From an uncultured Lachnospiraceae bacterium (lineage in GTDB: Bacteria; Bacillota; Clostridia; Lachnospirales; Lachnospiraceae): a stretch of DNA of 48,395 nt. Under the pieces are notes generated by a model, which did not search any database, was not told the origin of the DNA, and worked only from the letters and a program-made list of their open reading frames with translations. Below, piece after piece: positions 41,459-48,395 of this stretch (within the stretch, counting starts at the first letter, position 1; each line of letters starts with the position of its first letter). The stretch is taken from positions 1 to 48,395 of the forward strand of contig URDN01000016.1 of the NCBI GenBank assembly GCA_900546495.1, read 5' to 3'. The translations under genes and the position numbers were made by a program.

Positions 41459-42705
41459 TAATAAACGATAATTCTATTATTTTTCACATCGATGTAAATT
41501 CCGCCTATTTAAGCTGGAGCGCATTACGGGAATTACAAAATGGAAGCAAACTGGATCTGCGCACGATTCCGTCCATTGTAGGAGGAGATCAGGAAACTCG
41601 CCACGGAATCGTCGTTGCGAAATCCATTCCGGCAAAAGCCTTTGGAATTCAGACGGCGGAAACCGTTGCCAGTGCATTTCAAAAATGTCCGACACTTGTG
41701 ATGGTTCCTCCGGATCACACCTATTACCGGGAAATGAGCCAGAAACTGATGCGTCACCTGCGCAGTATCTGTGACGAAATTGAGCAGGTCAGCATCGATG
41801 AGTGTTATATGTCTTTTGAACCAATTCGAAGTCAGTTCCCGACTCCGGAGGCAGCAGCAGCTTATATTAAAGACAGCGTATATGACACCTTTGGATTTAC
41901 AGTAAACGTGGGAATCTCGGACCGAAAAGTATTGGCAAAAATGGCATCCGATTTCAAAAAGCCAAATCTGGTTCACACTTTATATGTAAGTGAAATCCAG
42001 AAAAAACTCTGGCCATTGCCAATTGGTTCCTTACATATGTGTGGAAAAAGCAGTGCAAAATTGTTGCAGAAAATGGGAATCCGCACGATTGGAGATCTGG
42101 CGCGTACGGATAAAGCTGTGGTAGAAAGCTGGCTGAAAAGTCATGGCGGAATGCTCTGGAATTATGCAAACGGCATCGATGAAGGACAGGTTGTAAAAGA
42201 AAAACCAAAAGCCAAAGGCGTGGGAAATTCCACGACACTGGCAAACAATGCAGAAACAGAAGAAGAAGCGTATACCGTATTAAAAGAACTTGCAACAAGT
42301 GTCTCACGGCGTCTGAAAAAGCATCATTTTCTGGCAGCACAGATCAGCACGGAAATCAAGTATGCTTCTTTTCGTTCGGTATCGCATCAGACAACGATCC
42401 TGACACCGACTGCAGAAGAAGCAGAAATCTATCAGTGTGCCTGTCAGCTGTTTAACGAACTCTGGGACGGTGAACCAATCCGTTTGCTTGGAATCCGAAC
42501 TACCAAATTGCAGGATGAAGAAGAACCGACACAGATCAGTCTGTTCGATCTGGGCAAGTATCAGGAGCAGGAAAAACAGGAAGAACTGAGGCGTGAAAAA
42601 GAAGAACAGAAACAGAAAAAACTGGAAAGTTTAGACGATGCCATTGCAAAAATAAAAAAGCGTTACGGGGAGAATGCCATTCATAAGGGAGCTGAGACGA
42701 AATAG
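41455..42705 (+). CDS. dinB: Y-family DNA polymerase (DNA polymerase IV type)
   Basis: A 416-residue Y-family translesion polymerase. Motifs: IIFHIDVNSAYLSWSALREL (first catalytic aspartate near residue 11), the pair of acidic residues in VSIDECYMSF (about residues 115-124), GFTVNVGISDRKVLAKMASDFKKPN, and a helix-hairpin-helix MCGKSSAKLLQKMGIRTIGDLA. The little-finger domain and a charged C-terminal tail follow. ISLFDL near 365-370 (QISLFDLG) resembles a sliding-clamp-binding motif. I chose the ATG at 41455, just after GGGAGA; an in-frame TTG at 41443 would add four residues. No LexA-type box was noted upstream. Confidence 0.9.
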   Translation: MIINDNSIIFHIDVNSAYLSWSALRELQNGSKLDLRTIPSIVGGDQETRHGIVVAKSIPAKAFGIQTAETVASAFQKCPTLVMVPPDHTYYREMSQKLMRHLRSICDEIEQVSIDECYMSFEPIRSQFPTPEAAAAYIKDSVYDTFGFTVNVGISDRKVLAKMASDFKKPNLVHTLYVSEIQKKLWPLPIGSLHMCGKSSAKLLQKMGIRTIGDLARTDKAVVESWLKSHGGMLWNYANGIDEGQVVKEKPKAKGVGNSTTLANNAETEEEAYTVLKELATSVSRRLKKHHFLAAQISTEIKYASFRSVSHQTTILTPTAEEAEIYQCACQLFNELWDGEPIRLLGIRTTKLQDEEEPTQISLFDLGKYQEQEKQEELRREKEEQKQKKLESLDDAIAKIKKRYGENAIHKGAETK

Positions 42706-42779
42706 TCCATATCTGTGAATGAAAAAAAGAAGGAAACGATTGCGTCAGTGGCTCCAGAATGTAGAAAACGAAAAAATGT

Positions 42780-42961
42780 AAAAAGAAAACAACATAGCAA
42801 GACGGTAGGGCAGATTTTCGTGAGATCTGTTGCGTCTAGCTCGGCTTTCGTAGCGTGTCTGAATACGCCTGTTTTTGCGTATGAGTTCGCGAAGAAAGTC
42901 GGAGATAAGCGGCGCAACAGAGATAGAAAAGCGCCTGTGTCTGCTATGTTGTTTTCTTTTT
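42780..42961. repeat. 182-bp element with perfect 20-bp terminal inverted repeats (long hairpin)
   Basis: The ends 42780-42799 and 42942-42961 are perfect 20-bp complements. Further inward TCTGTTGCG (42826-42834) pairs with CGCAACAGA (42913-42921), and ATACGC/GCGTAT (42863-42868, 42877-42882) closes an 8-nt apical loop, so the whole element can fold into one long imperfect hairpin. It lies between convergent dinB and pyc. Frames on both strands cross it but look non-coding. Candidate MITE or hairpin RNA; its T-rich end may also terminate dinB transcription. Confidence 0.8.
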
Positions 42962-42989
42962 TACTAATTTCGTTTTTGAATGTTATACT

Positions 42990-45900
42990 TTATTTCGCAA
43001 TATGAAAGGACATCAACAGATCATCCTGTGATACGCTATCTCCCTGCTGAACGTAAATCTTGTCGACTGTACCGGTAATTTTGGAAACAACAGTTGTCTC
43101 CATCTTCATAGCTTCTACGGTAAGCAGCGGCATATTTTCTGTTACCGCATCTCCTTCTTTTACAAGTACTTTTCCAACCGTACCCGGGATAGAAGAACCA
43201 AGGTGTTGTGGATTTGTCTTGTCTGCTTTCAGTTTGCGGTCTGCTTTGATCTCAAGGTTCTTATCCTGGATCTTGACGGTACGAAGCATACCATTTACCT
43301 GGAAAGTAAGGGTACGGACTCCATTTTCATCCGCTTCACCTTCCTCCAGATATTTGATCAGAAGCTGTTTTCCCTCACCGATATTCAGGTAAGTCTCCTC
43401 GCCTTTGCGTAATCCGTAGAAGTAAACGTGGCTTTCCAGGCGTGTTACATCATTATACATCTGGAAATGCTCGCAGTAGTCTTCGTAAACCTTCGGATAC
43501 AGCGCATAACTGATAGCTTTCTGGTTCATAACTTCTTCGGATTTATCACCATAATTGTATTTTTCGATCAGCTGCTTTTTGATTGCATTAAAATCAACCG
43601 GCGGGAGAGATTTACCCGGGCGGTCTGTCAGCGGCTCAATGTCTTTCAGAACAATCTTCTGAAGCTCTTTCGGAAATCCACCATAAGGCTGCCCCATCAT
43701 ACCCTGGAAGTAGGAAACAACGGAATCCGGATAGGAGAGTCCTGCACCTGCAGTCAGGATGTTTTCTTTTGTCAGGCCGTTTTTAAACATAAAGATGGCC
43801 AGGTCGCCGACGGCTTTGGAAGTCGGAGTAACTTTTACGATATTTCCAAGCAGATCGTTGGCATCTTTGTATAATGCTTTGATGGACTCGAATTCATCTG
43901 CGGAACCCATACTTGTAACCTGCGCTAACAGGTTGGAGTACTGTCCACCAGGGATCTCATATTTGTAAATCTCAGCATTCGGAGCTTTCATATCACTTTC
44001 AAACTGCTCGTAAACTTTACGGATACGTCCGTAGTAACGGCTCAGCTCATCCAGTTCTTCAAAATCAAGACCAGTATCACGTTTGCTTCCGCGCAGAGCT
44101 TCGACAACCGCATTCATGGAAGGCTGACTTGTCATGGAAGACATGGATTCAATGGCCAGATCCACGATATCTACACCTGCCTCAGCGGCCATCAGAACAG
44201 TGCTGACACCATTTCCGGTGGAATCGTGTGTATGTAAGTGGAGCGGTACATGAAGCTCCTGTTTCAGTGCTGTTACCAGTTCTTTTGCAGCACGTGGTTT
44301 TAACAGGGCTGCCATATCTTTGATCGCGATGGAATGACATCCTAAGGATTCCAGTTCCAGAGCCATTTTCACATAATAATCCAGTGTATATTTTGTCTCC
44401 GTCGGGCTTGTGATATCGCCGGTGTAGCAGATAGTTCCCTCTACGATCTTACCGGTTTTTAATGCTTCTTCAATCGGCATTTTCATATTTTCTACCCAGT
44501 TTAAACTGTCGAAAATACGGAACACATCAATGCCGTGCTCAGCGGAAATCTTGATAAACTCCTGAACCACATTGTCAGGATAGTTGCTGTATCCGACGGC
44601 GTTGGAAGCACGCAGCAGCATCTGGATCAGTGTGTTTGGCATACGTTTTCTTAAGAGTTCCAGACGTTTCCACGGAGACTCTTTCAAGAAACGGTAAGCA
44701 GTATCGTAAGTAGCACCACCCCATGCTTCTACGGAAAAAGCATTCTGCATGTATGCGTTGGTAGCGTAAGCAGCACCGCACAGATCCTTACTTCTCATAC
44801 GGGTTGCCATCAGAGACTGCTGTGCATCACGCATGGTAGTATCTGTAACATATAATTTATCTTCTTTCAGGATTTTTTGCATGAAACCTTCGGCACCGAG
44901 TTTCAGGAACTCATCACGGGCACCATAGACCGGTTTTGTCTGATCCAGTTTTGGAAGCACACGGTTTTCATAGTGTGGTTTCTGACCTTTCTGGGAGTTA
45001 ACGATACGGTCACCGATAAACTCAATGATCTTGGTTGCGCGATCCTGACTCTGTGTGAGCTGGAACAGTTCCGGTGTTTCCTCAATGAAGGTGGTATAAC
45101 ATTTTCCTGCAACGAAGATCGGATGATGCAGAACGTTGATCAGGAACGGAATATTGGTTTTTACACCACGGATACGCATTTCCTGTAACGTGCGGATGGA
45201 TTTGCGAACAGCACCGGCAAACGTGCGGTCGTGGGAGATCGCTTTTACCAGAAGGCTGTCATAGTAAGGCGAAATGACAGCGCCTGTATAGGCATTACCG
45301 CCGTCCAGACGGATTCCTTTTCCGGAACCGGAACGGTAAACGGTGATCTCACCGGTATCCGGCATGAAGTTGTTTGCCGGGTCTTCTGTGGTAACACGGG
45401 TCTGGATAGAATAGCCATCGCAGTGAACGTCATCCTGAGATTTGATGTTAATCTCATCAGAATCCAACGGATAACCTTCCGCTACCAGAATCTGGGATTG
45501 CACCAGATCAATATTTGTAATTTCCTCACTGACGGTATGTTCTACCTGAATACGAGGGTTCATTTCGATAAAGTATGGGTGGTTGTCTGCGTCAACCAGA
45601 AATTCCAGAGTACCGGCATTGCGATAGCCAACGGCTTTGGAAAGGCGGATAGCAGAGTCAAAAATAATCTGACGTGTTGCATCCGGAATAGAGAATGCCG
45701 GAGCATACTCTACGACTTTCTGATGACGGCGCTGTACGGAACAGTCACGGTCATACAGGTGAACCACATTTCCATAATTATCACCTAAAATCTGAACTTC
45801 GATATGCTTTGGCGCGCGAAGATATTTCTCAATGAAAATTTTGTCATCTCCAAACGCTTTTTTCGATTCATTTTTTGCTTCGTTAAATTCTTTTTCCAGA

Positions 45901-46454
45901 TCTTCGATCGCGTTTACGATTCGCATACCACGTCCGCCACCGCCGTTGGAAGCTTTCAACATGATCGGAAAGCCGACTTCTACTGCAATTTTTGTTGCTG
46001 TATCAATATCTTTAATTGCGTAATCAACACCAGGAATAATCGGTACCTGGGCATCGATTGCCATTTTTTTGGAAGAAATTTTGTCACCCATTGCATTCAT
46101 GATCTGACTGGAAGGTCCGATAAATACAATGCCGTTTCTTTCGCAGGCATCTACAAAATCCGGATTCTCTGATAAAAATCCGTATCCCGGATGGATAGCG
46201 TCAACGTTTGCTGTCAGAGCGATCTTGATGATGTTATCAATATCAAGATATGCGTCAATCGGTCCCTTTTCCGGGTTCAGCGGATAGGATTCATCTGCTT
46301 TGGAACGGAAGAGTGCATAACGGTCTTCCTTGGAATAAATGCTGACGGTTGTGATTCCAAGCTCGTTCAAGGCTCGGAATACACGGATGGCGATCTCGCC
46401 ACGATTTGCTACCAGAACTTTTTTGAACTTTCTGATCTGTACCTGATTGTTCAT
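42990..46454 (-). CDS. pyc: Pyruvate carboxylase
   Basis: A 1154-residue single-chain biotin enzyme converting pyruvate to oxaloacetate. The biotin carboxylase domain (about 1-460) starts KVLVANRGEIAIRVFRALNELG and has KASNGGGGRGMRIV and EMNPRIQVEHTVSEEIT. The carboxyltransferase domain (about 540-820) starts VTDTTMRDAQQSLMATRMR with the metal-binding HLHTHDSTGNG. The biotinyl domain at the C-terminus ends with LLTVEAMKMETTVV, where the lysine of AMKM is biotinylated. AAGGAG precedes the ATG. It is a monocistronic unit with its own promoter. It may replenish oxaloacetate from the pyruvate pool that the POR enzyme also uses. Confidence 0.96.
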   Translation of the reverse strand: MNNQVQIRKFKKVLVANRGEIAIRVFRALNELGITTVSIYSKEDRYALFRSKADESYPLNPEKGPIDAYLDIDNIIKIALTANVDAIHPGYGFLSENPDFVDACERNGIVFIGPSSQIMNAMGDKISSKKMAIDAQVPIIPGVDYAIKDIDTATKIAVEVGFPIMLKASNGGGGRGMRIVNAIEDLEKEFNEAKNESKKAFGDDKIFIEKYLRAPKHIEVQILGDNYGNVVHLYDRDCSVQRRHQKVVEYAPAFSIPDATRQIIFDSAIRLSKAVGYRNAGTLEFLVDADNHPYFIEMNPRIQVEHTVSEEITNIDLVQSQILVAEGYPLDSDEINIKSQDDVHCDGYSIQTRVTTEDPANNFMPDTGEITVYRSGSGKGIRLDGGNAYTGAVISPYYDSLLVKAISHDRTFAGAVRKSIRTLQEMRIRGVKTNIPFLINVLHHPIFVAGKCYTTFIEETPELFQLTQSQDRATKIIEFIGDRIVNSQKGQKPHYENRVLPKLDQTKPVYGARDEFLKLGAEGFMQKILKEDKLYVTDTTMRDAQQSLMATRMRSKDLCGAAYATNAYMQNAFSVEAWGGATYDTAYRFLKESPWKRLELLRKRMPNTLIQMLLRASNAVGYSNYPDNVVQEFIKISAEHGIDVFRIFDSLNWVENMKMPIEEALKTGKIVEGTICYTGDITSPTETKYTLDYYVKMALELESLGCHSIAIKDMAALLKPRAAKELVTALKQELHVPLHLHTHDSTGNGVSTVLMAAEAGVDIVDLAIESMSSMTSQPSMNAVVEALRGSKRDTGLDFEELDELSRYYGRIRKVYEQFESDMKAPNAEIYKYEIPGGQYSNLLAQVTSMGSADEFESIKALYKDANDLLGNIVKVTPTSKAVGDLAIFMFKNGLTKENILTAGAGLSYPDSVVSYFQGMMGQPYGGFPKELQKIVLKDIEPLTDRPGKSLPPVDFNAIKKQLIEKYNYGDKSEEVMNQKAISYALYPKVYEDYCEHFQMYNDVTRLESHVYFYGLRKGEETYLNIGEGKQLLIKYLEEGEADENGVRTLTFQVNGMLRTVKIQDKNLEIKADRKLKADKTNPQHLGSSIPGTVGKVLVKEGDAVTENMPLLTVEAMKMETTVVSKITGTVDKIYVQQGDSVSQDDLLMSFHIAK

Positions 46455-46493
46455 GTATCATACTCCTTTTATCAATTGAAATAATTTTCCCCT

Positions 46494-46554
46494 TAGTGTC
46501 TTCTTAGAACGACACTATGTTTAAAAGTATAGGGAAGTTGAAAGAAAAATGCAA
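46494..46554 (-). promoter_or_regulatory. pyc promoter with downstream inverted repeat
   Basis: On the minus strand, TTGCAT (plus 46549-46554), 17-bp spacer, TATACT (plus 46526-46531). Just downstream, TAGTGTC/GACACTA (plus 46494-46500, 46511-46517) form a perfect 7-bp inverted repeat around 10 bases. This is near the transcription start and could be an operator or an mRNA hairpin. Confidence 0.65.
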
Positions 46555-46892
46555 GAGAAAAAAAGAAAAAATTCAAAAAAGTATAAAAAAGTGATAATGT
46601 TAAATAAATAACAAGTAAAAATGCAGGAAATGATGCTGCATAATTCAAAAATAAAGTAAAAAGTGTATACTATGCAAGATTTACTGCAAGATAGTAACGT
46701 GATAACGTCATGGAAAATGCGTGAAACGGTGATGAAATTGCAAAAGATTTGTTGAAAAATAAGAGAAAAATTCGTTGCTTTTGGAGGATACGAAGTAAAA
46801 TTTACAGTGAATGTAAATGAAAATATGCGTGTGACTCTGACAAATGTGAATTGAAGTAAATATTCAGAATCACAGCGCATTTAGTATAGAAA
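46555..46892. other. AT-rich gap between pyc and tmcAL with decayed coding traces
   Basis: No intact gene. On the plus strand two adjoining frames have protein-like sequence that ends at a TGA near 46856: NGDEIAKDLLKNK in one frame, then REKFVAFGGYEVKFTV...NENMRVTLTNVN in another. They could be the broken C-terminus of a small protein, but there is no start, so this is uncertain. The rest is A-rich. Minus-strand frames here look like chance openings. Confidence 0.3.
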
Positions 46893-48197
46893 TTATAAAA
46901 TAATTAAAGGTTCACGATATTCGTTTTTTCGTTGAATACCGGATTTTGAAAAAAGAATCCTGTTGTATAAATTAGCTGCATAAACATCGAGATCCAGAAG
47001 TTTCTGTTGATCTGGTGCCAGTTCCAGGCGTTCTTTTGCAATTTTGCGCAGAAGTGGGATCTGACTGTGTGCCTGCAATTCCTTCAGCAAAGGTGAAGCA
47101 TCTTTTCGGAAACCGAGGATGCGGGCATACGGTGCATAATGGTAAGTTTTGGCAGCTGTCAGAAGTTCTCCGTCAATGCCAAGTAAGGCGTGCAGAAGGT
47201 AACGGCTGATGGCTGTATAAGTCTGATTTTTTGTCTTTAAATCGGACACGAATTCAGACCAGCAGGTAAAAGATTCCAGTTTATTTTCAATGCGCTGTGC
47301 CAGATCAGAACGTGTGGCATCAGAGTCAGATGCAGTCGGATGCAGAAGCTGTCGCTGAAGTTCATAATATAATAAGTCAGAAAAATCATCTTCCTGCAAA
47401 AATGCATGATTTTCATATGCAGTCAGCAGCAGTTCGCGAACAGAATCAGGAACCGTGCGTGTCAGCATTTGATTCAGCATAACGGAAGTGATTTTCTGGT
47501 CAGAGTTATTCTGAAAAATAAATTTACGCAGGGCAGAAGCACTGGCAAATTTTGTATCGGTATCTGTATCATGATAGCCTGCACCGGTTCGTGTAACGAC
47601 TGACGGTGTCAGTTTGCAGTTATGCCGACGGATTGCTTTCATATATTCAATAGCAAGGATGTTGTTTGGTGATGCAAGCAGCTGTTCAAACTGAGCAAGT
47701 GTGTTTGCGTCCATGGAATCTGAATGTATCTGCTGCAGACAGGTGAGTGCAGCTCTTGCCCGGGCTGTCGGAAAACTGTAACCGGATTTTAATGCCTGGT
47801 CCAGATGTTCCTGAAATGCAGGTGGTTCAAAGGCAAAAAAATCAGCCAGTTTGCCGAGCAGATCAATATCAGAAGCGGTGTTTGCCTCAGCGCCAAAACT
47901 GATGTTGGACACGACACCGAGGGCATCTAACAGACAGACTCCACCCTGTGCAAAATTTTCCGCACTGGAAGTAGCGGCGATGACCGGCAGTTCAATGACT
48001 AAGTCAATACCATTTTCCAACGCCATTTTTGCACGGTCATATTTGTTTAACAGGGCAGGGGCACCGCGCTGCACAAAGTCACCGCTGATGACGGCGATGC
48101 AGTAGTCTGCCTGCATATTTTTTCGTGTTTCTTCTATATGAAATGCATGTCCGTTGTGAAACGAATTATATTCTGCAATGATTCCAGTGACATTCAT
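46893..48197 (-). CDS. tmcAL: tRNA(Met) cytidine acetate ligase
   Basis: A 434-residue nucleotidyltransferase-fold enzyme (formerly YlbM/DUF795) that uses ATP and acetate to make N4-acetylcytidine at the wobble base of elongator tRNA-Met. The start MNVTGIIAEYNSFHNGHAFHIEETRK has the HxGH motif (here NGH), then ISGDFVQRGAPALLNKYDRAKMALENGIDLVIELPV, SAENFAQGGVCLLDAL and SFGAEANTASDI. I chose the ATG at 48197: AGGAG lies 11-12 nt upstream and homologues start here. A TTG at 48233 would add twelve residues. It stands alone on the minus strand. Confidence 0.93.
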   Translation of the reverse strand: MNVTGIIAEYNSFHNGHAFHIEETRKNMQADYCIAVISGDFVQRGAPALLNKYDRAKMALENGIDLVIELPVIAATSSAENFAQGGVCLLDALGVVSNISFGAEANTASDIDLLGKLADFFAFEPPAFQEHLDQALKSGYSFPTARARAALTCLQQIHSDSMDANTLAQFEQLLASPNNILAIEYMKAIRRHNCKLTPSVVTRTGAGYHDTDTDTKFASASALRKFIFQNNSDQKITSVMLNQMLTRTVPDSVRELLLTAYENHAFLQEDDFSDLLYYELQRQLLHPTASDSDATRSDLAQRIENKLESFTCWSEFVSDLKTKNQTYTAISRYLLHALLGIDGELLTAAKTYHYAPYARILGFRKDASPLLKELQAHSQIPLLRKIAKERLELAPDQQKLLDLDVYAANLYNRILFSKSGIQRKNEYREPLIIL

Positions 48198-48233
48198 AGT
48201 ATTTGATACTCCTGCGTTTATAAGTTTTTGCAA

Positions 48234-48395
48234 CTAATTTTTTGCGTTATGGGCAATGTGGTAATTGTAGTGATAATATGGTACAATCTGCCCTTTTTTA
48301 TTGGAAAAATCATAGCATGAATCATACAGAAAAACAAATAAATTTGAACGCAGAATAAACATTCCCCCGCTTCAAGTGCGTAGAGCACTAAGCGG
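48234..48395. other. Window-end gap with two hairpins
   Basis: GGGCA/TGCCC with an inner ATTGTA/TACAAT stem (48251-48293), followed by six T, looks like a plus-strand terminator though no plus-strand gene precedes it in the window; it might end a small RNA. At 48367-48395 CCGCTT/AAGCGG enclose AGTGC/GCACT, a strong hairpin whose outer C run suggests it continues beyond the window edge. Confidence 0.45.

Noticed and set aside
42715..43005. 96-codon plus-strand frame after dinB
   Set aside because: It begins at a GTG without a ribosome binding site, runs through both arms of the 182-bp inverted-repeat element and into the 3' end of pyc. The sequence is explained by the repeat.
46521..46880. 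119-codon minus-strand frame upstream of pyc
   Set aside because: Very rich in Phe, Ile, Cys and Ser because the DNA is A-rich on the other strand; it covers the pyc promoter and has no family features.
1..48395. CRISPR array, tRNA or rRNA genes, transposase, prophage or toxin-antitoxin pair
   Set aside because: No regularly spaced repeats, cloverleaf-type sequence, rRNA-like segment or transposase/integrase motif was found. The repeats present are dispersed and non-coding.

Overview
The window is chromosomal DNA from an anaerobic, low-to-mid GC Firmicute. The gene content points to the Lachnospiraceae (Clostridia): a four-subunit pyruvate:ferredoxin oxidoreductase, a split purine end-pathway with a PurO-type IMP cyclohydrolase, the ACT/UPF0210 pair, the YqeB/YqeC selenium-molybdenum maturation pair, and an ammonium channel fused to a P-II protein. 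I do not name a genus. Almost every gene is core or metabolic. I see no rRNA, tRNA, CRISPR array, prophage, transposase or recognisable defence island.

Layout. 1-3.7 kb: a non-coding repeat, then pheT and queA, closed by a strong terminator. 3.7-6 kb: an MFS exporter-like gene preceded by a truncated DUF1349 remnant, divergent from an AraC regulator. 6.1-8.8 kb: a LURP-one-like protein and topoisomerase III. 8.9-11.7 kb (minus): a TrpXYZ-type ABC importer with a consensus promoter and a promoter-proximal palindrome. 12.1-16 kb: porCDAB plus a LysR gene. 16.0-18.2 kb: a long structured leader and an amt-glnK fusion. 18.4-22.4 kb: a second LysR, an unrecognised gene, a ThrE-type exporter and a DUF1275 membrane protein. 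22.6-25.3 kb: a trigger factor lacking the ribosome-docking domain, then yqeB and yqeC. 25.5-31.7 kb: aminopeptidase P, polA, a hairpin-rich gap, coaE and a WalJ-like hydrolase. 31.8-36.2 kb: ACT/UPF0210 and the last two purine steps (PurO and AICAR formyltransferase), interleaved with several non-coding repeats. 36.3-38.2 kb (minus): a PadR regulator controlling an FtsW/RodA-type protein with an N-terminal PadR-associated domain. 38.2-41.5 kb: a stand-alone receiver, an aldo/keto reductase broken by one nonsense codon, an unrecognised ankyrin-tailed protein and an HTH remnant. 41.5-48.4 kb: dinB, a 182-bp inverted-repeat element, pyruvate carboxylase (minus) and tmcAL (minus).

Together the genes cover pyruvate entry to acetyl-CoA (POR) and to oxaloacetate (Pyc), ammonium and probably aromatic amino acid uptake, purine synthesis, translation fidelity and DNA replication/repair. 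The most interesting material is non-coding or architectural: a dispersed 54-bp repeat with pseudoknot potential in three same-strand copies, a second repeat that appears to have donated a ribosome binding site to thrE, a 20-bp perfect inverted-repeat element, the multi-hairpin amt leader, the PadR-HAAS-SEDS module with a 27-bp palindromic operator, the trigger factor without a docking domain, and several freshly decayed genes. All assignments come from reading motifs by eye; no database search was run.
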